In this document: positions 43,236 to 51,636 of the stretch, one piece after another | Layout: every line of letters begins with the position of its first letter | Position numbering within the stretch: the stretch's first letter is position 1 | Notes under the pieces: model-generated | Database searches by the model: none | What the model was told of the DNA's origin: nothing | What the model saw: only the letters and a program-made list of their open reading frames with translations | Made by a program: the position numbers and the translations under genes | Source: SZUA-35 sp965530755 | Lineage (GTDB): Bacteria; Actinomycetota; Acidimicrobiia; Acidimicrobiales; SZUA-35 | Direction: 5' to 3' | Length of the DNA stretch: 64,000 nucleotides | NCBI GenBank assembly: GCA_965530755.1 | Contig: CBESNA010000005.1 | Coordinates: 74,525 to 138,524, forward strand

Positions 43236-44147
43236 ATGCGTATTGGAATCAACGGCTCCGGCCTGCTCGCCCGTCCCGACATAGCCACGATCACCGACGA
43301 CATCGCGGCCATGGAACGGGCGGGATTCGACTCGTATTGGTTGGCCCAGACCGGGCTCGTCGATGCCCTGACCACGCTCGCCCTGGCCGGACCGAAGACC
43401 TCGAACATCATGCTCGGTACCGCCGTCGTCCCGACCTGGCCCCGTCATCCTCAGGCACTCGCAGCTCAGGCACTCACCGCACAAGCCGCCACCGATGGAC
43501 GCATCGTGCTCGGCATCGGACTCGGCCATCAGATGTCGGTGGAGGGCAACTGGCGGATGACATGGGAGAAGCCGATCCGACACATGCTCGACTACCTCGA
43601 TGTGCTGCAGCCACTTCTGACCGAGGGCAAGAGTGACGTCACCGGCGATGTCTGGAGCTTCTTCGGCGAGTTCGCCAGGCCGACCGAGGAACCGCCTGCG
43701 GTCATGCTCGCCGCCCTCGGCGACCAGATGCTGAAGATCGCCGGCAAACGCACCGACGGCACCATCCTGTGGTGCGTCGGGCCGAAGACGCTCGAGCAGC
43801 AGATCGTGCCCAAGATAAACGACGCCGCCGCGTCGGCGGATCGCCCGACGCCCTCGGTCGTCTGCAGCCTGCCGGTGTGGGTCACCGACGATGCCGACGC
43901 CGCACGGGCCATGGTCGCCAAGACACTCACGATCTACGGTCAATTGCCGTCCTACCGAGCCATGCTCGACATCGAAGGAGTCGACGGACCGGCCGACATC
44001 TCGCTGATTGGAAGCGCCGAGCAGATCAAGGACGGCGTGGCCACGATCGCAGCCTCAGGGGCGACTGATTTCACCGCAGTGATTCCAACCCCCGACCCCG
44101 ACGAGCGGGCGGCCACGATCGAGGCGCTCGCAGCGACCGTGAGCTGA
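43236..44147 (+). CDS. LLM class F420-dependent oxidoreductase (TIGR03564-like)
   Basis: A 303-residue luciferase-like TIM barrel. MRIGINGSGLLARPDIATIT, SYWLAQTGLVDALTTLALAG, and GTAVVPTWPRHPQALAAQAL are typical of the F420-dependent TIGR03564 group. ATG 43236 is used because TATCGT ends exactly six bases upstream; the in-frame ATG at 43206 is less likely. The gene converges with an alpha/beta hydrolase gene, and both lie between the inverted repeats at 43148 and 45043. Substrate unknown. Confidence 0.87.
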   Translation: MRIGINGSGLLARPDIATITDDIAAMERAGFDSYWLAQTGLVDALTTLALAGPKTSNIMLGTAVVPTWPRHPQALAAQALTAQAATDGRIVLGIGLGHQMSVEGNWRMTWEKPIRHMLDYLDVLQPLLTEGKSDVTGDVWSFFGEFARPTEEPPAVMLAALGDQMLKIAGKRTDGTILWCVGPKTLEQQIVPKINDAAASADRPTPSVVCSLPVWVTDDADAARAMVAKTLTIYGQLPSYRAMLDIEGVDGPADISLIGSAEQIKDGVATIAASGATDFTAVIPTPDPDERAATIEALAATVS

Positions 44148-44199
44148 TCGGTCGACCCGCCGAACCAACACTGCTCTGCCGACGAGAGCTCGACTTCGG

Positions 44200-44991
44200 C
44201 TACGAGAGCTCGGCGAGGAATGATGAAACGGCATCATTGACGATGCCAGGGTGGCTCATGTTCGGCGCGTGCGCCGCTCCCTCGACCGGGACGAATCCAC
44301 GGCAGTCTGGCAGCGCTGCAGCTACGGCCTGACCGTGGTCGAGCGGGATGGCCTGATCAGCGGTGCCGTGAATGACGAGCGCCGGGCAGGTGATCTCCCC
44401 GAGCCGATCGGTGACATCGTCACGACTCAGCAACGTCTGCCCCGTGATGTCGAGCGGGCTGGTGCCACGCCGAGCCCGCCACTTCGGAATCCATTCGGCC
44501 GCCAGATCCTCGGTCCCGAGGATCAGGCCGGCCACGTTCTGCAGGACTGCCTCGAACACCTCGTCGTCATCGCCGGTGACGGCCGCCAGCATCGCGCCGT
44601 ACCCCTCGAGCACCTCAGGCGGGTCGACGGCGGCGTCGGAATCGATCAGCACCATCGCCCGCACGCGATCGGGATGAGCGAGCGCACCGCGCAGAGACAA
44701 GAATCCTCCCTGGGACATTCCCACCCACACCGCCCGATCGATGCCGAGCGAATCGAGCAGTCCTGCGGCGTCGTCTGCCGAGTCCCAGTAGCTGAAGTGG
44801 TCGGGGGCCGGGGTGTCACCAAACCCGCGCTCGTCCCACCGGATACAGCGGTACTCATCGCCGAATCGTTCGACCTGAGCGTCGAACATGCTGTGATCCA
44901 TCATGAAGCCGTGACTGAAGATGATGGCGGGACCGTCTCCACCTGAGTCCTCGTATCGAATGGGGATGCCATTGACCTGTGCGGTTGCCAT
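44200..44991 (-). CDS. alpha/beta-fold hydrolase
   Basis: A 263-residue alpha/beta hydrolase. FSHGFMMDHS is the oxyanion region, GMSQGGFLSL the nucleophile elbow with Ser, and VEGAAHAPNMSHP carries the catalytic His; an Asp in ALVIHGTADQAIP completes the triad. It resembles small-molecule ester or lactone hydrolases of the haloperoxidase-like group. TAGCGT ends exactly six bases before the ATG, so the transcript is probably leaderless. Confidence 0.88.
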   Translation of the reverse strand: MATAQVNGIPIRYEDSGGDGPAIIFSHGFMMDHSMFDAQVERFGDEYRCIRWDERGFGDTPAPDHFSYWDSADDAAGLLDSLGIDRAVWVGMSQGGFLSLRGALAHPDRVRAMVLIDSDAAVDPPEVLEGYGAMLAAVTGDDDEVFEAVLQNVAGLILGTEDLAAEWIPKWRARRGTSPLDITGQTLLSRDDVTDRLGEITCPALVIHGTADQAIPLDHGQAVAAALPDCRGFVPVEGAAHAPNMSHPGIVNDAVSSFLAELS

Positions 44992-45042
44992 GGCGTAACG
45001 CTAGACGCGTCGTCGGTGTCGCTGCCCGGCAACCGGAGGCTG

Positions 45043-45079
45043 TGACCCCCGAAAATGCATGGCACGAACCTCGGGTTTG
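45043..45079. repeat. inverted repeat, right copy
   Basis: Reverse complement of the element at 43148-43183 (33 aligned core bases with three mismatches plus one inserted A). It lies upstream of the hydrolase promoter and downstream of the methyltransferase at 45121. Together the two copies bracket 1.86 kb containing two convergent genes. Confidence 0.8.
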
Positions 45080-45108
45080 CACCGTCTGGGACGGCACCGT
45101 CTGGGACT
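45079..45108. repeat. two tandem 15-bp units
   Basis: GCACCGTCTGGGAC occurs at 45079-45092 and 45094-45107 with a period of 15 bases, and a weaker third copy may continue to about 45117. It is directly attached to the right inverted repeat and ends just before the stop codon of the methyltransferase gene. Confidence 0.75.
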
Positions 45109-45120
45109 GCGCTGTCTAGG

Positions 45121-45765
45121 TCAGGTGCGCTGGAGGACCCGCAGCGAGCCGACTGACCACAGCTCGGCGAATCGGCCAGACGCCAGCGCCGGAAGATAAA
45201 TCTGCTCGTACGGCGGCCGCCCACCAGCCGCCGGATCCGCAAAGACGTCGTGGATTGCCAGCAAGCCACCCTCGGCGACGTGGGGCGTCCACAGCTCATA
45301 GTCGAGCCGGGCCGGCTCTGCGCCGTGACCTCCATCGATGAACAGAAGCGACAGCGGAGTCGACCACGAACCGGCAACTCGAGGCCCGTCGCCGACCACG
45401 GCAACGACGACTTCTTCGAGCCCGGCGTCGAAAACCGTGCGACGAAAAACGGGCAGCGTGTCCATTCGACCCGTCACAGGGTCGACCAGATCGGGTTCGT
45501 GGTGTTCCCATCCAGCCTGGTTCTCCTCCGAACCGCGGTGATGGTCGACGCAGAACAACGTGCTGTCGCCACGCCGCCGCACCGCCGCACCGATGTAACA
45601 CGCCGATTTCCCACAGTAGGAACCGATCTCCAACATCGTCCCTGCAGGGGCATCGAGCGCCGCTCGCCACAGCGCCACACCCTCGTCCTTCGGCATGAAC
45701 CCGCGGGCCGCCTCCGCCGTCGCCCGCTCCGAAGCGGGCATCTCTTCGATCGAACCAGTACTCAC
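45121..45765 (-). CDS. class I SAM-dependent methyltransferase (Methyltransf_24-like)
   Basis: A 214-residue Rossmann methyltransferase. MLEIGSYCGKSACYIGAAVRR is motif I, LFCVDHHRGSEEN the acidic strand-2 end, and LSLLFIDGGHGAEPARLDYE contains the DGxH motif of the CmcI/Methyltransf_24 group. GTG 45765 overlaps the stop of the gtrA gene (GTGTGA), indicating coupling; longer in-frame starts lie inside gtrA. GtrA-type neighbours hint at a sugar or lipid-linked substrate, which remains inference. Confidence 0.85.
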   Translation of the reverse strand: MSTGSIEEMPASERATAEAARGFMPKDEGVALWRAALDAPAGTMLEIGSYCGKSACYIGAAVRRRGDSTLFCVDHHRGSEENQAGWEHHEPDLVDPVTGRMDTLPVFRRTVFDAGLEEVVVAVVGDGPRVAGSWSTPLSLLFIDGGHGAEPARLDYELWTPHVAEGGLLAIHDVFADPAAGGRPPYEQIYLPALASGRFAELWSVGSLRVLQRT

Positions 45766-46205
45766 ACACCGACCCCGTCGACGGTGGACGTCGGGCTGGC
45801 GAACAGACGGTCGAGCAGGAAGAACTTCGCCACCCACACGATGAAGTAGCCGATCAGGCTGGCGAAGTTCACGGCCAACCCAGCACCGAAGGCGGCATCG
45901 GCACCGGCCGCCATCCCGGTCGACACGACGAGGCCGGCCACGGTGATGGCCCAGAACGGAAGCACCTGTCGCCGAACGTCGTGGCGCCCGTTGACCTCCC
46001 AGACCCACGCCCGACTCAGGAGGTATGCAGGAATCGACATCACACCGGCAGCAAACATGTTCGCCACACCTCCGGACCACCCCCACACGCTGTTGGCGAG
46101 GTACAGAAAGGTCTGGTGCCCGGTGAAGTTGAAGGCCGACACCAACAGATAGCGCCTAGCCATCTTGGCCTTCGGCGAAGCGAGATCAGTCGTTGGGAAC
46201 GGCAC
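45762..46205 (-). CDS. GtrA-like membrane protein
   Basis: A 147-residue protein with four transmembrane helices and the GtrA family pattern (YLLVSAFNFTGHQTFLYLAN at the start, NFASLIGYFIVWVAKFFLLDR in the last helix). GtrA proteins are thought to flip or deliver lipid-linked sugars for surface polysaccharide modification. The GTG at 46205 has TAGCCT exactly six bases upstream, supporting this longer start over ATG 46163. It is co-transcribed with the methyltransferase whose start overlaps its stop. Confidence 0.87.
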   Translation of the reverse strand: MPFPTTDLASPKAKMARRYLLVSAFNFTGHQTFLYLANSVWGWSGGVANMFAAGVMSIPAYLLSRAWVWEVNGRHDVRRQVLPFWAITVAGLVVSTGMAAGADAAFGAGLAVNFASLIGYFIVWVAKFFLLDRLFASPTSTVDGVGV

Positions 46206-46302
46206 GCAGCGAGGCTAGCTGCGCAATCTGACGCTCTCTCCCACCGGCACCATCCGCATCGTGACGTCGCAACGCTGCCGAGTCTGAGCAGAATGGTCGC
46301 CT

Positions 46303-47151
46303 ATGTCCCAGTCCGCGGTCGACGACCTCCTCGATCTGCTCGATCTCGAGCAGATCGAACAGAACCTCTTCCGGGGTGAAAGCCCCGATGAGAAGCGCCA
46401 ACGAGTCTTCGGCGGCCAAGTGGCTGGTCAAGCCCTCGTGGCGGCCACACGCACCGTTGCGAGCGGCCTCGTGCATTCGTTGCACGCCTACTTCCTCCGT
46501 CCCGGCGATCCGACGATCCCGATCGTCTACGAGGTCGAACGGATTCGCGACGGGCGCTCGTTCACGACCCGCCGCGTCGTGGCGATCCAGCACGGACAAT
46601 CGATCTTCCACCTGTCCGCCTCGTTCCACTCGCCTGAGGTCGGCATCGAGCACCAGAGTTCACCGCCTCCCGATCTCCCGGCCCCGGAGAGCTTGCCAAC
46701 CTTCCTCGAGCGGAACCTCGAGCACAAGGTGCAGATGGGTGATTGGTACAGCCGACCCCGGCCGATCGACACTCGCGTCGTCCCTGGGGACCACGGCGAT
46801 CTCGAACAGTGCATCTGGATGCGGGCCGACGGTGAACTGCCCGACGACATCGTCGTCCACCAGTGCGTCCTCACCTACGCGTCGGACATGACACTGCTCG
46901 ACAATGTGATTCGCCCCCACGGCCGCTCCTTCATGGACGGAACGATGATGATGGCCAGCCTCGACCATGCCATGTGGTTTCATCGCCCCTTCCGAGCAGA
47001 CGAGTGGTTCCTCTATGCCCAGGACACACCCACGGCGTCAGCCGCTCGCGGCCTCGCCCGCGGCCAGATCTACCAGAATGGGAATCTCGTGGTTTCGGTA
47101 GTTCAGGAAGGGCTCGTCCGCGAGCTCGCACCGAGAGGCGACCATCGATGA
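46303..47151 (+). CDS. tesB: acyl-CoA thioesterase II
   Basis: A 282-residue double-hotdog thioesterase that hydrolyses acyl-CoA to fatty acid and CoA. RVFGGQVAGQALVAATRTV and LHAYFLRPGDPTIPIVYEVE are in the first hotdog, and MMMASLDHAMWFHRPFRADEW carries the catalytic Asp region of the second. The next gene starts on its stop codon (ATGA). CAGAAT lies eight bases upstream of the ATG. Confidence 0.93.
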   Translation: MSQSAVDDLLDLLDLEQIEQNLFRGESPDEKRQRVFGGQVAGQALVAATRTVASGLVHSLHAYFLRPGDPTIPIVYEVERIRDGRSFTTRRVVAIQHGQSIFHLSASFHSPEVGIEHQSSPPPDLPAPESLPTFLERNLEHKVQMGDWYSRPRPIDTRVVPGDHGDLEQCIWMRADGELPDDIVVHQCVLTYASDMTLLDNVIRPHGRSFMDGTMMMASLDHAMWFHRPFRADEWFLYAQDTPTASAARGLARGQIYQNGNLVVSVVQEGLVRELAPRGDHR

Positions 47152-48482
47152 GGCTCAAAGGCGGAACGACACGGCGACGACTGGCGACCCTGGCCGCACT
47201 CGCGGTGCTGGCATCGTCGTGCTCGATCACCTCGTTCGAGGAACGGCAGGCCGAGATCGATCGCGAAGAGGCGGAGTCCACCGCACCGTCCGACGTCGCG
47301 AGCGGAGCAGCAACGGAAGTCCTTCGCGGTCCGGTCATGCTCGACGAAGCGCCCGGCGGTGGCGCCGACGATCCGGTGTGGGCGGACCTCGATCTCGAGA
47401 CGGTGGTCATTGCGGAGTACGAAAGCCCGATCACGTTGAAGTCCCGATCGGGGACCAACGATCTCTACGTCGCCCAACGCAACGGCATCGTCCGGCGGAT
47501 CCAGCGCACCTTCACAGGGAATGGCACCGAGCGAATCACGTCAGACACGAGCGTCGTCCTGGATCTGTCCGAGACAGTGTCCCTCGAAGGCGAGCAGGGC
47601 CTGCTCGACATCGATTTCTCGCTCGACGGACGTCTCTTGTATGTCAGCTACACCGACCTCGACGGCTCATCCGTCGTCGCAGAGTACGACATCGCCCGCA
47701 GCAGTACTGCCAATGCGAACTCTCGCCGCGAGCTGCTGCGCATCCCACAACCAGCCAGCAATCACAACGGCGGCAGCCTCGCCATCGGGGTCGATGGATT
47801 CCTCTACATCGGCATCGGTGACGGCGGGGGCAGCGGTGACCCTGACGGCAACGGCCAGAACACCGAGACCTTGCTCGGAACGATCTTGCGCATCGATCCC
47901 GTAGCGACCGAAACTGCTGCCTACCTGATCCCCGATGGCAATCCTTTCGCATTCGACGGTGGCGGCGCACCGGAGATCTTCCTCTACGGCGTGCGAAATC
48001 CTTGGCGATTCTCCTTCGATCTCCCCACGGGCGACATGTGGATTGCCGACGTTGGCCAGAACGCATTCGAAGAAATCAATCACTTGACCGCGTCGACGGG
48101 TTTCGGGGTCGGAGCAAACCTGGGCTGGAACCGCTTGGAGGCGTTCGACCCATATGAGGGCGGGACACCCCCGCCATCGAGCACGGTGCCGGCGTTCGCC
48201 TACGCCCACGAGAACGGTCGCTGCTCGGTCACCGGCGGTCATGTCTACAGGGGCGAGGTCATTCCGCTGCTCCTGGGCGTGTACGTGTTCGGCGACTACT
48301 GCACCGGCGAAGTCTTCGGACTCACCACTGGTGCGGAGACCATCGTCCGCCCGTTGACGTTCGAAGCCCCGGACAGCCAGTTGGTGTCGATCGGGCAGGG
48401 GCCGGCCGGCGAGCTCTACCTCGTCTTGTCCGGCGGCGAGATTCGCCGGGTCCAGCCGACTCCGGCCGTCGAGGAGGAGTAG
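47148..48482 (+). CDS. PQQ-dependent sugar dehydrogenase-like lipoprotein
   Basis: A 444-residue exported protein. The N-terminus has basic residues, a hydrophobic run and the lipobox-like LASSC with Cys25, so it is probably a lipoprotein. The rest is a glucose/sorbosone dehydrogenase six-bladed propeller: GEQGLLDIDFS, NHNGGSLAIG with the conserved His, YIGIGDGGGSGDP, GVRNPWRFSFD and WIADVGQNAFEEIN. These enzymes oxidise sugars using PQQ; some members have lost activity. The start overlaps the tesB stop. Confidence 0.9.
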   Translation: MRLKGGTTRRRLATLAALAVLASSCSITSFEERQAEIDREEAESTAPSDVASGAATEVLRGPVMLDEAPGGGADDPVWADLDLETVVIAEYESPITLKSRSGTNDLYVAQRNGIVRRIQRTFTGNGTERITSDTSVVLDLSETVSLEGEQGLLDIDFSLDGRLLYVSYTDLDGSSVVAEYDIARSSTANANSRRELLRIPQPASNHNGGSLAIGVDGFLYIGIGDGGGSGDPDGNGQNTETLLGTILRIDPVATETAAYLIPDGNPFAFDGGGAPEIFLYGVRNPWRFSFDLPTGDMWIADVGQNAFEEINHLTASTGFGVGANLGWNRLEAFDPYEGGTPPPSSTVPAFAYAHENGRCSVTGGHVYRGEVIPLLLGVYVFGDYCTGEVFGLTTGAETIVRPLTFEAPDSQLVSIGQGPAGELYLVLSGGEIRRVQPTPAVEEE

Positions 48483-48503
48483 ACGTCACCTTCATTGGCG
48501 CGA

Positions 48504-48519
48504 TCGAACACATGTTCGA
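48504..48519. promoter_or_regulatory. perfect LexA (SOS) box of the small gene at 48532
   Basis: TCGAACACATGTTCGA matches the actinobacterial LexA consensus at every defined base and abuts TACTGT (48520-48525), the presumed -10, which ends exactly six bases before ATG 48532. A TTGGCG (48495-48500) lies 19 bases further upstream. The position is ideal for repression. Confidence 0.9.
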
Positions 48520-48531
48520 TACTGTTGATCG

Positions 48532-48723
48532 ATGAACCCACCCCCTGAACCACCGTTCACCGATCTGACCCGCAGCGAACGACCGGCCACCGCCGAGGAG
48601 TGGGAGCAGATTCGGCGGTCGGTCGCGATGCTGCCGCCCGGCGCCTGGGCAATGCGCCGAGAACAGACGCTCCACACCCTCGGCACACTGCTCGCGAGCC
48701 TCCACGCAGCCTCGAAGCGGTAG
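48532..48723 (+). CDS. LexA-controlled 63-aa protein of unknown function
   Basis: A 63-residue protein beginning MNPPPEPPFTDLTRSERP, with a central amphipathic helical region (AEEWEQIRRSVAML) and a basic C-terminus ending AASKR. I do not recognise a family; no transmembrane helix is obvious, although the end (LHTLGTLLASLHAA) is amphipathic. It is expressed from a probably leaderless promoter under a perfect LexA box, so it should be made after DNA damage. The phosphatase gene begins ten bases after its stop but has its own TAGCGT. Functions such as division inhibitor or toxin are only guesses. Confidence 0.8.
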   Translation: MNPPPEPPFTDLTRSERPATAEEWEQIRRSVAMLPPGAWAMRREQTLHTLGTLLASLHAASKR

Positions 48724-48733
48724 CGTTGCGTCG

Positions 48734-49510
48734 ATGGGCGACCCCGAACGATCCCCATTCGGAGCATCCCGGGCCCCGTCCATCGACGGCGTGTACAACG
48801 TCCGCGACATCGGTGGCTTCCGGACCGCGGGCGGTGCCATCGTGTCATCCGGTCGCGTGTTCCGGTCAGCCGCACTCGACGAGATCAGCAACATCGGGCT
48901 CGACCAACTTCGGGTGTTCGGTCTCCGAACGGTGCTCGATCTCCGCTCGGCAGCCGAGGTGGAACACAACGGGCGCTTTCCCGTCGACCGCTTCCCGGTT
49001 CGATGGGAGCATCTTCCTTCAGGCGTCGGACCACCTACGAGCGCAGACAATCGCAGCCAACACCTCCTCGACCACCCCGATCCGATGGCACCGATGTACC
49101 GCCAGATCATGCTCACCGCCGGAGCCGAGTTCGCCAGAGGAATCCGCATCCTGGCCGATCCGGCCAACCACCCCACTGTGGTGCACTGCACCTCAGGCAA
49201 AGACCGGACTGGCATGTTCGTCCTGGTCTTGCACCTGACGCTCGGCGTCTCGCTCGACAATGCCATCACTCACTACCATCAGGATCAGGCCACCACCGAC
49301 CGTGCTGCAGCCGACATGGTCCGTCGCTTCCCTCAGATGGGCGAGCTCCCACCGGAGAAGATGCGCAGGATGGCGGGCACGAACACCCGCTGGGTGACGG
49401 GCGCCCTCGCTGCCATTGGCGGTGAACAGGCCGTTCCTGCGTGGCTGGCGTCGCATGGCTGCGACCCGCACGCGCAGGCCCGCCTGAAGGCTGCACTGAC
49501 CACCGTCTGA
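48734..49510 (+). CDS. tyrosine-protein phosphatase (DSP-like, Tyr_phosphatase_3)
   Basis: A 258-residue phosphatase. The P-loop HCTSGKDRTG (151-160) carries catalytic Cys152 and Arg158, and the family start GVYNVRDIGGFRT plus VLDLRSAAEVE are typical of the mycobacterial PtpB-like group, which acts on phosphotyrosine or phosphoinositides. No signal peptide. TAGCGT, overlapping the stop of the previous gene, lies seven bases before the ATG, so it may be transcribed alone or by read-through from the SOS-controlled gene. Confidence 0.9.
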   Translation: MGDPERSPFGASRAPSIDGVYNVRDIGGFRTAGGAIVSSGRVFRSAALDEISNIGLDQLRVFGLRTVLDLRSAAEVEHNGRFPVDRFPVRWEHLPSGVGPPTSADNRSQHLLDHPDPMAPMYRQIMLTAGAEFARGIRILADPANHPTVVHCTSGKDRTGMFVLVLHLTLGVSLDNAITHYHQDQATTDRAAADMVRRFPQMGELPPEKMRRMAGTNTRWVTGALAAIGGEQAVPAWLASHGCDPHAQARLKAALTTV

Positions 49511-49552
49511 GCGGCCATCGGCGATCCCGATTCGGCGACTCCGCCGTCGCTG

Positions 49553-50029
49553 TCAGTCGGACAACTCGTAGCGATACACGTTGGTCGATCGCTGCACGAA
49601 CCCGATCCTCTGGTAAAGACGGTTCGCCGCTTCCCGGCTGGGCCGCGATGTCAGATCGACTGTGGCAGCACCGGCGGCGCGAGCTCGCGAAAGCGCCTCT
49701 TCGTTGAGCGCCTGTCCGACCCCCAGACCACGGGCCTCGCTGTCGACCACGACGTCTTCGATCCACGCCCGCACCGCAGTGGGAATCCGAAACAGCACGA
49801 GGGTCAGCGTGCCGACGATCTCACCATCGTGCTCCGCCACCAGCAGGGTCGAGGCCTCCGATTCGACCATCTCGGTCAGCTCATCCCGCGTCGGAGGAGG
49901 ATTCGAGGAGGAGAGCTGCGGGATCAGGCGAGCGAACGCTGCGACGAGCGAATCACTGACTTCGGTGGCTTCGTGGACGAACACGCCGGACAGTATGGCA
50001 GCGTCCTGTCGGTCGACGACGGGATCCAT
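49553..50029 (-). CDS. GNAT family N-acetyltransferase
   Basis: A 158-residue acetyltransferase: VGTLTLVLFRIPTAVRAWIEDVVVDSEARGLGVGQALNEEAL gives the beta4 strand and the acetyl-CoA loop (RGLGVG), followed by RPSREAANRLYQRIGFV and YRYEL at the end. The start ATG 50029 was chosen because the frame upstream lies within the divergent PAC2 gene. Substrate unknown. Confidence 0.88.
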   Translation of the reverse strand: MDPVVDRQDAAILSGVFVHEATEVSDSLVAAFARLIPQLSSSNPPPTRDELTEMVESEASTLLVAEHDGEIVGTLTLVLFRIPTAVRAWIEDVVVDSEARGLGVGQALNEEALSRARAAGAATVDLTSRPSREAANRLYQRIGFVQRSTNVYRYELSD

Positions 50030-50059
50030 CAGTCGCCGTCGCCCCGATAGCCTCGAACC

Positions 50060-50902
50060 GTGTCCCACCTCCGTTGGATGAATGAGCTGCCCGCCCTGCG
50101 CGACCCCATGCTGATCATGGCGTTCGAGGGCTGGAACGACGCCGGAGATGCGGCCTCCATGGCGACCAGCCATCTGGCTGATCGCTTCGACGCTGCGCCG
50201 ATCGCCTCGATCGATGCCGAACCGTTCTTCGACTTCTCCTCCACCCGGCCGATGGTCCGCCTCGACGGTGACGGCCGGCGCAGAATCGACTGGCCGAGCA
50301 ACGAGTTCCGATTCGCCCATCTTCCCGACGGCACGCGCGACGTGATCATCCTCACGGGGATGGAACCACAGCTGAAGTGGCGGACCTTCTCGAAGGAGAT
50401 CGTTTCTCTCGCCAAGCAACTGAACGTCGGCCTGGTCGTCACCCTCGGAGCACTCATCGCCGACGTGACACACTCCCGGCCGATCACCGTCTATGGCACC
50501 AGCCACGATCGAGCCCTCTGCGAACAACTCGAGCTCGAGCCGTCGACGTACGAGGGCCCCACCGGGATCGTCGGCGTCGTTCACCACGAATTCCAGCAGG
50601 CCGACATCGCGTCGATGTCCCTGTGGGCCGCCATCCCCAGCTATGTGCCACACGCTCCGTCCCCAAAGGCTGCATTGGCGCTGGTCGAACGCGTCGGCGA
50701 CCTGCTCGCGGCACCGACGGTGGACTCGTCGCTCGTTGGCCAGGCCGAGGACTACGTCGAACAGATCGATGCCCTCGTTGCCGACGACGACGAGACGCGG
50801 GATTACGTACTCCAACTCGAGCAGCAGTACGACGCCTCGATGCGTCCGGAGTCGACCGCCGAGCTCATCGAGGAGCTCGAGGAGTTCCTGAAGGATCAGT
50901 AG
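50060..50902 (+). CDS. PAC2 family protein
   Basis: A 280-residue member of the PAC2 (proteasome assembly chaperone 2-like) family, common in actinobacteria. PMLIMAFEGWNDAGDAASMA, VIILTGMEPQLKWRTFSKEI, VVTLGALIADVTHSRP and the SMWAAIP-like SLWAAIPSYV are the family motifs; the C-terminus is an acidic helical tail. The function in bacteria is unclear. GTG 50060 has TAGCCT exactly six bases upstream. Confidence 0.9.
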   Translation: MSHLRWMNELPALRDPMLIMAFEGWNDAGDAASMATSHLADRFDAAPIASIDAEPFFDFSSTRPMVRLDGDGRRRIDWPSNEFRFAHLPDGTRDVIILTGMEPQLKWRTFSKEIVSLAKQLNVGLVVTLGALIADVTHSRPITVYGTSHDRALCEQLELEPSTYEGPTGIVGVVHHEFQQADIASMSLWAAIPSYVPHAPSPKAALALVERVGDLLAAPTVDSSLVGQAEDYVEQIDALVADDDETRDYVLQLEQQYDASMRPESTAELIEELEEFLKDQ

Positions 50903-50926
50903 CGGTCGGGGCCGACCGCATCCAGG

Positions 50927-51631
50927 TCAGGGCTCGCTCCGCCACACCGGGGTGCGAGGTGGGTCGAAACTCGTGACGACATCCCGACCCTCGATGGCGT
51001 CGAAGGCCAGATCGACCCAGCGACCGACACTCGCCAGCGGTGACGGCAGGGACGTCCGGTCGAACCAGCCGACATCGAGGCACTCCTGAGGGTGGGCGGA
51101 GAGCTCGCCACCGACTGCCCGGCAGTGAAACACGAGGGAATACAGCGGCAGGCGGGAGAACCCGAGCCGGAGCCCGTCGAGAATCGCGAGCGGCTGGATC
51201 ACCTCGCATTGGATACCGGTCTCCTCCCACACCTCCTTGACCGCGACCTCTGCCGGTGAATAACCGATGTCGGCCCACCCGGTCGGGTACAGCCACACGC
51301 CGGAGTCGGAGCGTTGGATCAACAGGAGGCGACCGCCTTCGTCGCCGACGACGGCCCCGACGGCGACCTTCGGTGTCGCGTAGCCGGCCACACCGCGCCC
51401 AACGATCTTCATCCACTCCTCGCGATGACCGACTGCGGTGGCCGGGTCTTCCGAGACCGCGGCCTTGATGTCGGATGCCACCTCGAGGATTTCCTCGTAC
51501 CGCTCACGCTCGTACGTGCTGTCGGTGAAACCAAGGCCGGTGCGGGCGATGCCGGCCAGGGCTTCCGACCATCGAATGAGCTCGTCCGCACCCACCGACA
51601 CCTGCCCGACCGCCCTACCTTCTGCGCCCAC
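50927..51631 (-). CDS. NUDIX hydrolase with N-terminal NUDIX_N-type domain
   Basis: A 234-residue protein. The first 70 or so residues (WSEALAGIARTGLGFTDSTY, YERERYEEILEVASDI) match the N-terminal domain found in some nucleoside-diphosphate-X hydrolases; then comes a Nudix domain with VWLYPTGWADIGYSPAEVAVKEVWEETGI, an intact Nudix box apart from a short variation. GTG 51631 sits eight bases after a GAGGAG site at the end of glnD. GTG 51640, overlapping the glnD stop, is an alternative. Last gene of the S1-glnD operon. Confidence 0.87.
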   Translation of the reverse strand: MGAEGRAVGQVSVGADELIRWSEALAGIARTGLGFTDSTYERERYEEILEVASDIKAAVSEDPATAVGHREEWMKIVGRGVAGYATPKVAVGAVVGDEGGRLLLIQRSDSGVWLYPTGWADIGYSPAEVAVKEVWEETGIQCEVIQPLAILDGLRLGFSRLPLYSLVFHCRAVGGELSAHPQECLDVGWFDRTSLPSPLASVGRWVDLAFDAIEGRDVVTSFDPPRTPVWRSEP

Positions 51632-51636
51632 GCGAC

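Noticed and set aside
43148..45079. Classical insertion sequence
   Set aside because: Terminal inverted repeats are present but neither gene between them is a transposase and no target duplication was found.
49553..50815. Long N-terminal extension of the minus-strand acetyltransferase
   Set aside because: The extra part is antisense to the PAC2 gene; the GNAT domain starts naturally at ATG 50029.
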